64,000 nucleotides of DNA from Flavisolibacter tropicus (GTDB lineage: Bacteria; Bacteroidota; Bacteroidia; Chitinophagales; Chitinophagaceae): positions 1,488,001 through 1,552,000 of the forward strand of contig NZ_CP011390.1 in NCBI RefSeq assembly GCF_001644645.1. Reading direction: 5' to 3'. The notes beneath the pieces were generated by a model, which worked only from the letters and a program-made list of their open reading frames with translations, had not been told where the DNA came from and did no database searches. Below are positions 8,379 to 17,316 of the stretch, piece after piece. Within the stretch, counting starts at the first letter, position 1. Each line of letters starts with the position of its first letter. The translations under genes were made by a program, and so were the position numbers.

Positions 8379-8447
8379 ATTATTAAGCTTTACGCTTCAA
8401 GCTTTATGCTACAAGCTTAAGGCTTATAGCTTGCAGCATGCAGCTAG
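8379..8447. repeat. AAGCTT-rich repetitive spacer between rpmC and rpsQ
   Basis: The 69 bases consist mainly of degenerate copies of AAGCTTTA / AAGCTTAAGG / TAGCTTGCAGC. Same character as the rpsQ-rplN spacer. No open reading frame or promoter is recognised. Confidence 0.65.
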
Positions 8448-8657
8448 TTATGCACTTAGTTGTTTCTTCTTTAATTCTGTTTTCAAACGAGCCACTTCTC
8501 TGCGCAGGTTACGAATGCTCATTGGATTTTCCAATGGAGAAAGGGCGTGAGCAAATTCAAGCTTCTTTAAGCGCAACTCATCTTCTTTTATACGAGCTTG
8601 CAAATCTTGCTCGCTTAAACCTTGAATGCTTTTTTTGAAATCAATTGTCTTTGACAT
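8448..8657 (-). CDS. rpmC: 50S ribosomal protein L29
   Basis: Small helical protein near the polypeptide exit tunnel, 69 residues. The family motif appears as SIRNLRREVARLKTELKKKQ at the C-terminus. Standard position after rplP. Confidence 0.97.
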   Translation of the reverse strand: MSKTIDFKKSIQGLSEQDLQARIKEDELRLKKLEFAHALSPLENPMSIRNLRREVARLKTELKKKQLSA

Positions 8658-8679
8658 CTTCTTCTAGTTTATAGATGGT

Positions 8680-9102
8680 TTAGGCGCCTATTAAATCACG
8701 ACGCTTCACAAATTTTGTTGCGATTGGTAGCTTTCCAGCTGCTAAGTGTAAAGCTCCTTTTGCAATTTCTTCAGTTACACCATCAATTTCGAAAATGATG
8801 CGACCTGGTTTTACAACAGCAGCCCAGTACTCTAAGTTACCCTTACCTTTACCCATACGTACCTCTGCTGGCTTGTTGGTAATTGGCTTATCAGGGAAAA
8901 TACGGATCCACACGTTACCTTCACGTTTCATGTGACGGGTCAAAGCTTGACGTGCAGCCTCGATCTGACGATCGGTGATCCAATGACTATCCAAAGCTTT
9001 TAATGCAAAAGAACCAAAGGAAATAGTAGTTCCTCTTTTAGCATCGCCTTTCATGCGACCTTTCTGCATTTTCCTATGCTTCGTTCTTTTTGGCTGTAAC
9101 AT
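8680..9102 (-). CDS. rplP: 50S ribosomal protein L16
   Basis: Large-subunit protein that helps shape the A-site region. It is 140 residues, starts [19 protein letters not shown] and contains [20 protein letters not shown] and the signature [16 protein letters not shown]. Positioned between rpsC and rpmC. Confidence 0.98.
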   Translation of the reverse strand: MLQPKRTKHRKMQKGRMKGDAKRGTTISFGSFALKALDSHWITDRQIEAARQALTRHMKREGNVWIRIFPDKPITNKPAEVRMGKGKGNLEYWAAVVKPGRIIFEIDGVTEEIAKGALHLAAGKLPIATKFVKRRDLIGA

Positions 9103-9137
9103 TTTATATCAATTTGATAATTCGAAAATGGTTTTCA

Positions 9138-9169
9138 ATTAGCTAATTAGTTCATTAGCTAATTAGCTA
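9138..9169. repeat. 8-bp tandem repeat in the rpsC-rplP spacer
   Basis: Four 8-bp units: ATTAGCTA, ATTAGTTC, ATTAGCTA, ATTAGCTA. The unit is itself partly palindromic (TTAGCTAA). It lies just upstream of the rpsC stop-side border, in the 76-base spacer. Confidence 0.85.
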
Positions 9170-9178
9170 ATTTTTAAT

Positions 9179-9964
9179 TTATTGGTGTTGACCTCTTCCG
9201 CCACGACCACGAGAGAAATCACGACCACCTTGTCTTCTGTCGTCTCTTCTATCGCCTCTTTCGCCGCCTCTTCTTTCACCACCCTGTGCACCGGCTTCTT
9301 TACCACCGATGAAGTTTGGATTCAGATCTCTCTTCGCTAATACTTCACCTTTAGAGATCCATACTTTGATACCGATTTTACCGTATACAGTTTGTGCAAA
9401 TACGTTAGCATAATCAATATCCATACGGAATGTATGAAGAGGTACACGACCTTGCATGAACTTCTCGCTACGGGCAATCTCAGCTCCACCTAAACGACCG
9501 CTTAACTGGATTTTGATACCTTCAGCACCCATACGAAGCGCAGAAGCAATTGCCATTTTAGTAGCTCTTTTGAAGTTGATACGGTTCTCGATCTGACGAG
9601 CAATTGTATCACCAACAATGTTTGCATCTAATTCTGGACGACGGATCTCCAGGATATTGATCTGAACATCATCTTTACCAGTAAGTTTCTTCAACTCTTC
9701 TTTGATGCGGTCTACTTCACCACCACCTTTACCAATGATGATACCTGGCTTAGAAGTATGGATTGTAACAATCAATTTACCTAAAGTGCGCTCAATAACA
9801 ATCTTAGCGATACCGCCTTTGTTAATACGTGCATTCAGATAAGTTCTGATTTTGTTATCCTCAATCAGCTTATTGGCAAAGTCTTTTTTGCTACCATACC
9901 AGTTAGATTCCCATCCTCTGACGATACCTAACCTGTTACCAATAGGATTTGCTTTTTGACCCAT
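9179..9964 (-). CDS. rpsC: 30S ribosomal protein S3 with Arg/Gly-rich tail
   Basis: Small-subunit protein at the mRNA entry channel. The KH domain motif [20 protein letters not shown] is at about residues 72-92, and the C-domain includes [23 protein letters not shown]. At 261 residues it is longer than the E. coli protein because of an RGG/RDD-rich low-complexity tail (about residues 225-261, e.g. [20 protein letters not shown]). Such tails are RNA-binding or disordered elements in general; its role here is unknown. Confidence 0.98.
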   Translation of the reverse strand: MGQKANPIGNRLGIVRGWESNWYGSKKDFANKLIEDNKIRTYLNARINKGGIAKIVIERTLGKLIVTIHTSKPGIIIGKGGGEVDRIKEELKKLTGKDDVQINILEIRRPELDANIVGDTIARQIENRINFKRATKMAIASALRMGAEGIKIQLSGRLGGAEIARSEKFMQGRVPLHTFRMDIDYANVFAQTVYGKIGIKVWISKGEVLAKRDLNPNFIGGKEAGAQGGERRGGERGDRRDDRRQGGRDFSRGRGGRGQHQ

Positions 9965-9993
9965 GTTTATTGGTTATTCTTTAAATGTTTTAA

Positions 9994-10332
9994 TTAAGAT
10001 TTCGCGTCAACAATTACAGTTACGTGATTGCTTCTTTTACGTACACGGTATCCACGTCCCTGAGGAGCTGGGCGCATACGCTTTAATGTTCTGGCACCGT
10101 CTACAAAAACGGTCTTTACAAACAACTGACCTACTTCACCACCTTCATTCTTCTGCTTCCAGTTGCTGATAGCGCTCAACACCAATTTACGCATAGGCAC
10201 TGCTGGATGTTTTGGATTGTGCTCCAATACAGCCAAGGCCTTTTCTACTTGCATACCACGGATCAAATCAGCCAATAAGCGCATTTTACGTGGAGATGTT
10301 GGATAATTTCTCAGTTTTGCTACTGCTTCCAT
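9994..10332 (-). CDS. rplV: 50S ribosomal protein L22
   Basis: Lines the exit tunnel through its long beta hairpin. It is 112 residues, with [22 protein letters not shown] and the C-terminal [22 protein letters not shown] signature. No insertion in the hairpin of the kind linked to macrolide resistance is visible by eye. Confidence 0.97.
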   Translation of the reverse strand: MEAVAKLRNYPTSPRKMRLLADLIRGMQVEKALAVLEHNPKHPAVPMRKLVLSAISNWKQKNEGGEVGQLFVKTVFVDGARTLKRMRPAPQGRGYRVRKRSNHVTVIVDAKS

Positions 10333-10348
10333 TTTATTATTAGTTTCC

Positions 10349-10391
10349 AGTTCTGAGTCTTTAGTTCTGAGTCTTTTATGAACTCAGAACT
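10349..10391. repeat. 14-bp direct repeat with inverted copy, rpsS-rplV spacer
   Basis: AGTTCTGAGTCTTT occurs twice in tandem (10349-10362, 10363-10376), then an inverted copy ACTCAGAACT (10382-10391) follows. The transcript could fold either direct copy onto the inverted one, giving mutually exclusive hairpins. No T-tract follows on the transcribed strand. Confidence 0.8.
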
Positions 10392-10410
10392 AAGAACTCT
10401 AAACTATTTA

Positions 10411-10680
10411 TTAACCTTTTTTACTTGAGTGTCCTTTGAAGTTTCTTGTAGGAGCAAATTCACCTAATTTATGACCTACCATAAATTCTGTTACATAAAC
10501 AGGAATGAATTTGTTACCATTATGCACAGCGAAGGTGTGACCTACAAAATCAGGAGTGATTGTAGAACGACGGCTCCAGGTTTTAATCACGCCTTTTTTG
10601 TTTTTGCCTTCATTAATAGCAACCACTTTCTCTTCTAAGTGAGCGGCTACATAAGGACCTTTTTTAATTGAACGAGCCAT
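10411..10680 (-). CDS. rpsS: 30S ribosomal protein S19
   Basis: Small-subunit head protein contacting the A-site finger, 89 residues. It contains [41 protein letters not shown] and [15 protein letters not shown]. Standard position after rplB. Confidence 0.98.
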   Translation of the reverse strand: MARSIKKGPYVAAHLEEKVVAINEGKNKKGVIKTWSRRSTITPDFVGHTFAVHNGNKFIPVYVTEFMVGHKLGEFAPTRNFKGHSSKKG

Positions 10681-10735
10681 GTTATTTAATTTCTAGTTTC
10701 TAGTTTAATGTTTCTGGTTGACTTCAGTAACAGGC

Positions 10736-11575
10736 TTATTTAGCCAGCTTGCTACCATTCTTACGTTGGATAATCAGTTTATCGCTTCCTTTACCCTTCG
10801 TACGTGTTTTCAAGCCACGAGAGTACTTACCAGTTCTAGAACGAGGTTGACCTCCAGAAGCTCTACCTTCACCACCACCCATTGGGTGATCTACTGGGTT
10901 CATCGCAACACCACGGTTTCTTGGTTTAATACCTTTCCAACGGTTACGACCAGCTTTACCCATTGATTGCAATTGGTGATCGCCATTTGAAGCAACACCT
11001 ACAGTTGCATAACAATTGATCAATACTTTTCTTAACTCACCACTTGGCATTTTCAACACAGCATATTTCTCTTCTTTGTTAGAAAGCTGTGCAGAAGAAC
11101 CAGCGCTTCTTGCAATCTTACCACCTTGACCAGGCTGCATTTCAATGTTGTGAACAACAGTACCTAAAGGCATGTTTTTCAACATCAAAGAGTTACCTAA
11201 TTCAGGAGCTACTGCATCACCACTAACAACAGTCATACCTACTGTTAAGCCCTGAGGAGCTAGAATATATCTTTTTTCACCATCAGCGTAGTTCAACAAC
11301 GCGATGAAAGTTGTACGGTTTGGATCGTACTCGATAGAAGCTACTGTAGCAGGGATTTCTTTCTTATTACGTTTGAAATCAATGATACGGTAAGCCTTCT
11401 TATGACCGCCACCGATGTAGCGCATAGAACGACGACCAGATGAGTTACGGCCACCAGTGCCTTTTTTGCTTTCTACTAATGATTTCTCTGGAACGTTAGT
11501 AGTAACCTCTACATATGCATTACCGATTCTCCAACGAGTACCGGCCGTAATGGGTTTAAATTTTCTTAATGCCAT
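10736..11575 (-). CDS. rplB: 50S ribosomal protein L2
   Basis: Core large-subunit protein needed for subunit association and peptidyl-transferase function. It is 279 residues; [17 protein letters not shown] contains the near-universal catalytic-region histidine. Standard position between rplW and rpsS. Confidence 0.98.
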   Translation of the reverse strand: MALRKFKPITAGTRWRIGNAYVEVTTNVPEKSLVESKKGTGGRNSSGRRSMRYIGGGHKKAYRIIDFKRNKKEIPATVASIEYDPNRTTFIALLNYADGEKRYILAPQGLTVGMTVVSGDAVAPELGNSLMLKNMPLGTVVHNIEMQPGQGGKIARSAGSSAQLSNKEEKYAVLKMPSGELRKVLINCYATVGVASNGDHQLQSMGKAGRNRWKGIKPRNRGVAMNPVDHPMGGGEGRASGGQPRSRTGKYSRGLKTRTKGKGSDKLIIQRKNGSKLAK

Positions 11576-11630
11576 GACTTACTTTTCTTTATCAACATTT
11601 GCGGCTGTTGAGGCCATTCGTGTTAACTAA

Positions 11631-11930
11631 TTAAATATTAGAATACAAATCAATTGTTTCACCTTCAGCTACAGTTACCAAGGCTTTTTTATAAGCAGAT
11701 TTCTGTCCTTTAGTAAAACCTTTTTTTGTATAGCGGGTTTTGTTTTTAGCTGGAACTACTACTGTATTTACATCAGTGATAGTAACACCATAAAATTCTT
11801 CTACCGCTTTTTTAATTTCAAGCTTATTCGCTTTACGAGCCACTTTGAAAGCGTAACGACGCAAGCTCTCTTGCTGGCTATTTGCTTTCTCAGTTAAAAT
11901 GGGCTTTATCAATACTTCAGAAAGTTTCAT
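11631..11930 (-). CDS. rplW: 50S ribosomal protein L23
   Basis: Exit-tunnel rim protein and docking point for trigger factor and SRP. It is 99 residues: LIKPILTEKANSQQE at the N-terminus and KLEIKKAVEEFYGVTITDVNTV in the middle. Follows rplD. Confidence 0.97.
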   Translation of the reverse strand: MKLSEVLIKPILTEKANSQQESLRRYAFKVARKANKLEIKKAVEEFYGVTITDVNTVVVPAKNKTRYTKKGFTKGQKSAYKKALVTVAEGETIDLYSNI

Positions 11931-11956
11931 CTGAATTCTTTTTAAGTCTTTAAAAA

Positions 11957-12595
11957 TTAAGCTGCTACTTCAGCTTCTTCGCTTGCAAAAATTTTTGCAA
12001 CGCTTTCAGTTAACACTAATACTTCAGAGTTAACGATGTCGTATGTATTTACATCACTCAGTAACACACCTAAGACAGATGGAACATTACGTAAGCTTGC
12101 ATATACTACATCATTGTACTCAGGCAGTACAAACATCATTTTCTTCTTAGCTACTTTCAAGCTGCTCATGATGTTCATGAAGTTTTTAGTCTTTGGAGTT
12201 TCGAAGTTTAAATCTTCTACAACTACAATAGCATTATCTTTTGCCTTATGAGAAAGAGCAGAGATCTTAGCCAGGTCCTTCACTTTACGATTCAATTTGA
12301 TATCGTATTTGTGAGGTTTAGGTCCGAAGATCGTACCACCACCCTTATATAAAGGGTTACGGATATTACCTTTACGAGAACCACCAGTACCTTTTTGCTT
12401 ATGCAGCTTACGGCTGGCACCTTTTACTTCAGCACGGGTTTTTACTTTGTGTGTACCCTGGCGCTGTGCAGCTAAATATTGTTTAACAGCTAAATAGATA
12501 GCGTGGTTATTTGGCTCAACACCAAATATTTCTTCAGGAAGCTCAACAGTTCTACCTGTTTCTTGTCCTTGTATGTTTAATACTTTCAGTTGCAT
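11957..12595 (-). CDS. rplD: 50S ribosomal protein L4
   Basis: Exit-tunnel protein; in E. coli it represses its own operon through the mRNA leader. The 212 residues hold the tunnel loop region (KLHKQKGTGGSRKGNIRNP and GGGTIFGPKPHKYDIKLNRKVK). It starts two bases after rplC. A 349-base structured leader precedes rplC and could be its regulatory target (inference). Confidence 0.98.
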   Translation of the reverse strand: MQLKVLNIQGQETGRTVELPEEIFGVEPNNHAIYLAVKQYLAAQRQGTHKVKTRAEVKGASRKLHKQKGTGGSRKGNIRNPLYKGGGTIFGPKPHKYDIKLNRKVKDLAKISALSHKAKDNAIVVVEDLNFETPKTKNFMNIMSSLKVAKKKMMFVLPEYNDVVYASLRNVPSVLGVLLSDVNTYDIVNSEVLVLTESVAKIFASEEAEVAA

Positions 12596-12597
12596 GA

Positions 12598-13215
12598 TTA
12601 CTTCTGGATTAAAACGATTGAACCATTGTGGCCTGGAACAGAACCACTTACCAATATGTAGTTTTTGTCAGCAAAAACCTTAACGATTTTTAAGCCTTTA
12701 ACTTTTACTCTGTCAGTACCCATACGGCCAGCCATTCTCATCCCTTTGAATACTCTTGAAGGATAAGAAGAACCACCGATAGAACCTGGAGCTCTTTGAC
12801 GATCGTGCTGACCGTGAGAACCTTCACCCACACCAGAGAAACCATGGCGTTTAACAACACCCTGGAAACCCTTACCTTTTGTAATACCCACTACATCAAC
12901 TTTTTCGCCTTCAGCGAAAATGTCAACAGTGATAGTATCACCGATATTTTTTTCTTCAGAGTAATTTCTAAATTCTTTTACGAATTTCTTGGCCGCAGTA
13001 TTGGCCTTAACGAAGTGATTTTTTTCAGCAGCAATAGTGTGCTTTTCTTTCTTGTCGCCGTACGCGATCTGGAGGGCATTGTAGCCGTCAGTAGCTTCAG
13101 TCTTAACTTGGGTAACTACACATGGACCGGCTTCGATAATTGTGCAGGCAATTTGCTTACCACCTGGATCGAAGACACTGGTCATCCCAATTTTTTTACC
13201 AATGATTCCTTTCAT
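12598..13215 (-). CDS. rplC: 50S ribosomal protein L3
   Basis: Early-assembly protein of the peptidyl-transferase region. It is 205 residues; signatures are [31 protein letters not shown] text (present as [19 protein letters not shown]) and [24 protein letters not shown] long leader separates it from rpsJ, unlike the compact arrangement in most bacteria. Confidence 0.98.
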   Translation of the reverse strand: MKGIIGKKIGMTSVFDPGGKQIACTIIEAGPCVVTQVKTEATDGYNALQIAYGDKKEKHTIAAEKNHFVKANTAAKKFVKEFRNYSEEKNIGDTITVDIFAEGEKVDVVGITKGKGFQGVVKRHGFSGVGEGSHGQHDRQRAPGSIGGSSYPSRVFKGMRMAGRMGTDRVKVKGLKIVKVFADKNYILVSGSVPGHNGSIVLIQK

Positions 13216-13564
13216 TTTTTCTTACGGTTTTTCCCCGCAAGGTTGTACAAGACAGATCCCTGGAATATGGAATCTTCAATCCTGGTTTATCACCGACCTT
13301 TTCCCGAGTCGACACTTTCTGTCTGGGGAAGTACCGGTGACAAACAAACCTCGAAGGGCTTGTTTATATGTTAAGCGTGGTTGCAGTTGGATCAGATCCC
13401 GTCCGATCTACTTTCATCCACAATGATATATTCAGAGCTCTTTTTTCATCCCCCACATAAAGCGGGTTAAGATTGAGAGATGACAAATAATTAGTTGATA
13501 AGAACTATTTCACTTTTACTCCTCCTATGAGGAAAGGATGTGATTCCTTTTCGGCTTTGATCTT
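13216..13564 (-). promoter_or_regulatory. 349-base structured leader between rpsJ and rplC
   Basis: No protein gene is seen here. The transcript can form a long irregular stem: TCACCG (13290-13295) / CGGTGA (13335-13340) enclosing a CTTTTCCC / GGGGAAG pairing and a GACA (13311-13314) / TGTC (13320-13323) tip. Immediately next to it is AAACAAACC (13342-13350) / GGCTTGTTT (13357-13365). The two adjacent structures and the position before rplC-rplD resemble an autogenous ribosomal-protein leader, but I cannot match it to a named RNA family. Confidence 0.5.
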
Positions 13565-13870
13565 TTACGCTTTGATCTCAACCTCAACACCTGAAGGCAG
13601 GTCTAGCTTAGATAAAGCATCCACCGTTCTTGAAGAAGACGTATAGATGTCTAATAAGCGTTTATGAGTTGCTAACTGAAACTGCTCACGGCTCTTTTTG
13701 TTTACGTGCGGTGAACGCAAAACTGTAAAGATCTTTTTACGAGTAGGAAGAGGAATAGGACCTGTTACTACTGCACCTGTGCTGCGAACTGTCTTAACAA
13801 TTTTCTCAGCTGATTTGTCTACCAGGTTGTGATCGAAAGACTGTAATTTGATTCTAATTCTCTGTGACAT
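13565..13870 (-). CDS. rpsJ: 30S ribosomal protein S10
   Basis: Small-subunit head protein, also NusE of the antitermination complex. The start is placed at 13870 ([20 protein letters not shown], 101 residues, family length). An earlier in-frame ATG at 13942 lies upstream of the likely promoter and would add 24 atypical residues. [28 protein letters not shown] is the conserved core. First gene of the S10 cluster. Confidence 0.98.
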   Translation of the reverse strand: MSQRIRIKLQSFDHNLVDKSAEKIVKTVRSTGAVVTGPIPLPTRKKIFTVLRSPHVNKKSREQFQLATHKRLLDIYTSSSRTVDALSKLDLPSGVEVEIKA

Positions 13871-13900
13871 AAGTCCAAACCCATTTTTGGAATGGGAGTG

Positions 13901-13932
13901 CAAAGGTAAGGGGAGTTTTTTACACAGACAAA
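13901..13932 (-). promoter_or_regulatory. Promoter of rpsJ / the S10 cluster
   Basis: On the minus strand: TTTG (13929-13932), 20 bases, TACCTTTG (13901-13908). This fits the Bacteroidota housekeeping sigma consensus TTTG-N19-21-TAnnTTTG. Its position 30 bases from the ATG also supports the shorter rpsJ start. Confidence 0.75.
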
Positions 13933-14243
13933 AGTTTCCCAAAGAAATTTTGTGAAGAAAGCTTTAATACCTGTCAGAAGATTCTTTCGGTTGTAAGTTA
14001 ATTTAAAAAAGAACACCTTTTTTATCTCTACAGTATTAAGTCAAAAAAATAAATAGTTACCCAGTAACTCTAGACATACACTATTGACTACTAATATATT
14101 ATGCGTCTTGTTTAGCTTTTCATTTTATCACTTTTCTTCATTATTCCTTTTCTTGCCGGCGTACTGTGGATATAGTTCACTTTACAACCAGTAAAAACCC
14201 ACTATTTATGTACTGTCATCACTAATCAATCATTACTCACCAC

Positions 14244-14271
14244 TCACGAGCTAGGCTTCTGCCGCGCTGCC
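14244..14271 (+). repeat. 28-bp dispersed intergenic repeat, copy 1
   Basis: TCACGAGCTAGGCTTCTGCC followed by GCGCTGCC. It matches 51433-51460 in the same orientation at 26 of 28 positions. Both copies are preceded by ACTCACC/CTCACC-rich text. Confidence 0.8.
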
Positions 14272-14279
14272 CTCCTTAG

Positions 14280-14345
14280 TCTCTTGCACCTTTCCTGTAC
14301 CTAATCTGTACCTAGTCTGTACCTCTCCTGTACCTCTTCTGTAGG
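14280..14345. repeat. 11-bp tandem array A
   Basis: Six units of exactly 11 bp: TCTCTTGCACC, TTTCCTGTACC, TAATCTGTACC, TAGTCTGTACC, TCTCCTGTACC, TCTTCTGTAGG. The TGTACC core is conserved and the first four bases drift. Two other arrays with the same period but different units are at 27677-27731 and 48550-48615. Confidence 0.85.
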
Positions 14346-14707
14346 TAAGTCCGTACCAACTGCACAGATAAAGCCCTCTACCTGCCTTCCACATTCACTA
14401 CTCCTCCTTCCATCCTCCTATACTACTCCTACTTACATCCATCAATTGTAAAGTAAAATTCTAATGCAACCACCTGAGAACCAAGTCAAAGTGATGAGCC
14501 CTAATAAACTCTTTTAGGAAAAGCTGTTACAGAAACCAATTCAGCCTGATAAGGAGTGACATCAATACTCGCAGGCATGTTGCGAACGGAAGGCTGAAAC
14601 CTGCAACATGAAATCTTGTAATATGAAATTTTAAAATTTAGCTCCTTTTCTCCCTAGCCCCTATTCTCTCTGCAATACAATTTTTTAATTCATGGTTTTG
14701 CGCTTAC

Positions 14708-14738
14708 TTGCAGCGTTTTTTCTGTTGAACTAAATTTA
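14708..14738 (+). promoter_or_regulatory. Possible promoter of the 14,743 gene
   Basis: TTG (14708-14710), 20 bases, TAAATTTA (14731-14738), a 7-of-8 match to TAnnTTTG. It ends only four bases before the ATG, implying a leaderless or near-leaderless transcript if correct. Confidence 0.4.
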
Positions 14739-14742
14739 AGGC

Positions 14743-15666
14743 ATGCAACCTGAGGCAGATATTGTTGTAGAGAAGCAAGAATCAGCTGGCAAAAAGCTGA
14801 TCAAATTGCTCTTTAAGATCCTTATTACGGCGCTGTGTTTTTGGTATATCTCTACAAAGATCGATTTCTCTAAAGCCTTCGATGCCCTCTGGAAAGCCAA
14901 CTGGTGGTTACTTTTATTAGCGGTTCTTTCCTTCATGTTTTCAAAGCTGTTAGCGGCATTCCGACTCAACATTAACTTCCGTAATATTAATGTTAAACTA
15001 ACTGAATGGAAAAACATCAAGCTCTACTGGTTAGGCATGTTTTACAACCTCTTCCTTCCCGGTTCCATTAGTGGTGATGCCTATAAGGTTATTATACTCA
15101 ACCGTAAGCACAATGCCCCCTACAAAAAAACAAGTATAGCAGTTTTACTTGATCGATTTAGTGGTTTATTAGCACTTGGTGTGATCATGGCCGTATATGG
15201 GGCTATTGTATTAGATATCTGGTGGTGGGATGTGATTTTGATTGCTGGAGCTATCTTGGCCATTGCAGCGCTTTATATTGTCGTTCGATTCATCTTTAAA
15301 GATTTCTTACCAGGCTTCTGGCCTACCTTCCTCTGGGGGATGGCTGTACAGGTCTTCCAGGTGGTTTGCTTGTATTGCATACTCTTCAGCTTAAAAGATG
15401 TGTTTGCGGCCTTGGGAATGGCTCCTCATCAGCCTGAATGGATCTTTATCTTCTTGGTAGCATCCGTTGTTTCCGTGGCCCCCATTTCTTTAGGCGGTGG
15501 CTTAGGTACTCGGGAGTTTATCTTTGTTCAGGGTGCTACATTCTTTCATTTAGATGCTCATGTGGCAGTGATTATTAGCTTGTTATTCTATTTAAGTAAC
15601 CTGCTTTCTTCTATATGGGGCGCGTATTTTATTTTTCACGACCCGCTGAAAGAAGACAGTATATAG
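14743..15666 (+). CDS. Lysylphosphatidylglycerol synthase TM-region (UPF0104/YbhN-like) membrane protein
   Basis: Inner-membrane protein of 307 residues with about seven or eight hydrophobic segments and the family motif region YNLFLPGSISGDAYKVIIL (about residues 100-118) and LDRFSGLLALG. The family includes the flippase-like membrane half of MprF and AglD-type proteins of glycolipid pathways. It lacks any synthase domain. It lies nine bases before an ArnT-like glycosyltransferase, suggesting joint work on lipid-linked sugars (inference). Confidence 0.85.
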   Translation: MQPEADIVVEKQESAGKKLIKLLFKILITALCFWYISTKIDFSKAFDALWKANWWLLLLAVLSFMFSKLLAAFRLNINFRNINVKLTEWKNIKLYWLGMFYNLFLPGSISGDAYKVIILNRKHNAPYKKTSIAVLLDRFSGLLALGVIMAVYGAIVLDIWWWDVILIAGAILAIAALYIVVRFIFKDFLPGFWPTFLWGMAVQVFQVVCLYCILFSLKDVFAALGMAPHQPEWIFIFLVASVVSVAPISLGGGLGTREFIFVQGATFFHLDAHVAVIISLLFYLSNLLSSIWGAYFIFHDPLKEDSI

Positions 15667-15675
15667 CAACTACCT

Positions 15676-17265
15676 TTGTGCCCTGAAAAACTGACACAGG
15701 TGCCACAATCTAAAACGTTCGACAAATCTTTCTGGTTCTTAATCCTTCTTTCTGCCGTACTTCTTTTTCCTTCTTTAGGCAAAATGCCTTTATGGATCTA
15801 TGATGAGGTACGCAATGCAGAGTGTGCGCGTGAAATGTGGGAACGCCACGATTGGATTGTGCCCACTTTTAATGGAGAGCTGCGTACACTCAAGCCCCCC
15901 ATTCATTACTTCTTTATGTTTGGCGGCTTTGAACTTTTTGGTGCTACTGAGTGGGGCGCACGCATCTTTTCTGCAGTCTTTGGTGTTCTGACAATAGCCA
16001 TCACCTATATTTTTACGGCTCGTTATACTACTAAACTAGCAGCCTTTACCACAAGTGCAGTTCTGTTGGCTTCTTCCCACTGGCTATTTGAATTTCGGAT
16101 GTCAGTTCCTGACCCTTATTTGATCTTCTTTAATACCTTATCCATTTTTACAGCATATGCTTATTTCCAGGAAAAGAAGTTCAGCTGGCTACTGGTAAGT
16201 GCTGTTTCCTTTGGTCTAGGAATCTTGGCGAAAGGCCCTGTTGCTGTTGTCCTACCTGGGTTAGGTTTACTATCCTGGTTAATTTGGGAGAAGAAGTGGA
16301 AAGCCATCTTCCATTGGCACATCCTGGCTGCAGGTATAGTAATGCTGGCTATTTCAGTGCCCTGGTATGTATTGGTGCATCAAGCTACAAATGGCGAGTG
16401 GACAAAAGGCTTTTTCTTACAGCACAATCTTGGCCGTTTCTCTGAGCCTATGGAGGGGCACGGTGGTTTATTTATCATAGTGCCACTATTTGTGTTGGTA
16501 GGGTTGCTGCCAGGTTCTTCTTTTATTGGTGAAGCGGTTAAAGACTTTCGCCAGCGTTACAGTCAATCATTCCTTCGAATGGCGCTTTGCATTTCGCTAG
16601 CCTTTGTCGTGTTTTATAGTATTTCTGGAACAAAGCTCCCCAACTACCCTATGCCTTGTTATTCCTTTGTGGCTATTTTACTGGGCTATTTAATTTCGAT
16701 TGGTGTATCCGGACAAACTAAGATAAAACAGTATCCTTTCTGGATTCTATTGGTTATTAACCTGGCCATTCCTATTGCTGCTTATTTTGGTATCAAAGGC
16801 GAGGTAGAAACAAGAGGATTTGAAAACCAAACGCTCCTAACAGCTATTCTTACTGTTGCTGCGGCAGTATCACTTTATTTGCATAAACGCTCAGGATTTA
16901 AAACAGCCGTAACTGCTTTGTTTGGCTTTTATATCCTGTTCAATCTGGTTTTGTTGAACTACCTCTACCCCATGGTTTACAACAATAACCCACTTTCAAA
17001 GACCATAGATAAAGTCAAGCAGTACGATAATGTAGTTGCGTACCAGATCTTTCACCCTTCGTTTACTTATTACTTACCCAAGCGCGTTCGGGTTTTTGAT
17101 AATAAAGACTCACTACAACAATATTTAAAAACAAATGAAGCCTTAGTGATTTCTCGGGAAAAATTGCTTCCTGAATTAGAATCATTAAAACTAGATACGG
17201 TAGCTATTCATCACGATCTATTTGAAACATCTACTACTGTATTAATGACAAACAAGAAAAAATAA
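15676..17265 (+). CDS. ArnT-like family 39 glycosyltransferase
   Basis: Polytopic inner-membrane protein of 529 residues. The N-terminal periplasmic loop YDEVRNAECAREMWERHDWI (about residues 41-60) holds the DE catalytic region of PMT/ArnT enzymes, followed by LKPPIHYF and many membrane segments, with a soluble C-terminal part. Such enzymes move a sugar from a polyprenyl phosphate carrier to lipid A, protein or another acceptor; the acceptor here is unknown. The start is TTG at 15676; GTG at 15700 is an alternative. Paired with the preceding flippase-like gene. Confidence 0.88.
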   Translation: MCPEKLTQVPQSKTFDKSFWFLILLSAVLLFPSLGKMPLWIYDEVRNAECAREMWERHDWIVPTFNGELRTLKPPIHYFFMFGGFELFGATEWGARIFSAVFGVLTIAITYIFTARYTTKLAAFTTSAVLLASSHWLFEFRMSVPDPYLIFFNTLSIFTAYAYFQEKKFSWLLVSAVSFGLGILAKGPVAVVLPGLGLLSWLIWEKKWKAIFHWHILAAGIVMLAISVPWYVLVHQATNGEWTKGFFLQHNLGRFSEPMEGHGGLFIIVPLFVLVGLLPGSSFIGEAVKDFRQRYSQSFLRMALCISLAFVVFYSISGTKLPNYPMPCYSFVAILLGYLISIGVSGQTKIKQYPFWILLVINLAIPIAAYFGIKGEVETRGFENQTLLTAILTVAAAVSLYLHKRSGFKTAVTALFGFYILFNLVLLNYLYPMVYNNNPLSKTIDKVKQYDNVVAYQIFHPSFTYYLPKRVRVFDNKDSLQQYLKTNEALVISREKLLPELESLKLDTVAIHHDLFETSTTVLMTNKKK

Positions 17266-17266
17266 A

Positions 17267-17290
17267 GCCACTCCGAAGAATCGGAGTGGC
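17267..17290 (-). terminator. Terminator between convergent genes
   Basis: Perfect 10-bp stem GCCACTCCGA (17267-17276) / TCGGAGTGGC (17281-17290), loop AGAA. On the minus strand it is followed by TTTATTTTTTC, so it mainly serves the minus-strand DUF4382 gene; the plus side has no T-tract. Confidence 0.8.
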
Positions 17291-17316
17291 GTCTATCATT
17301 CATCAAAAAAACACAA

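Larger units (their letters stand above)
13933..14742. other. Long intergenic region between rpsJ and the 14,743 gene
   Basis: About 800 bases without a credible gene. Contents: small hairpin AGTTAC (14055-14060) / GTAACT (14064-14069); a dispersed repeat at 14244-14271; an 11-bp tandem array at 14280-14345; an 8-bp inverted repeat CATGTTGC (14576-14583) / GCAACATG (14603-14610); and a possible plus-strand promoter at 14708-14738. Confidence 0.7.

Noticed and set aside
13942..13942. Upstream ATG as the rpsJ start
   Set aside because: It lies before the -33 box of the likely promoter and would add 24 residues not found in S10 proteins.
13819..14016. Minus-strand frame overlapping the rpsJ promoter
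   Set aside because: It crosses the TTTG-N20-TACCTTTG promoter and overlaps the rpsJ start in another frame; no protein-like features.
14280..14345. 11-bp arrays as CRISPR
   Set aside because: Units are contiguous with no spacers, far too short for CRISPR repeats, and no cas genes are present.
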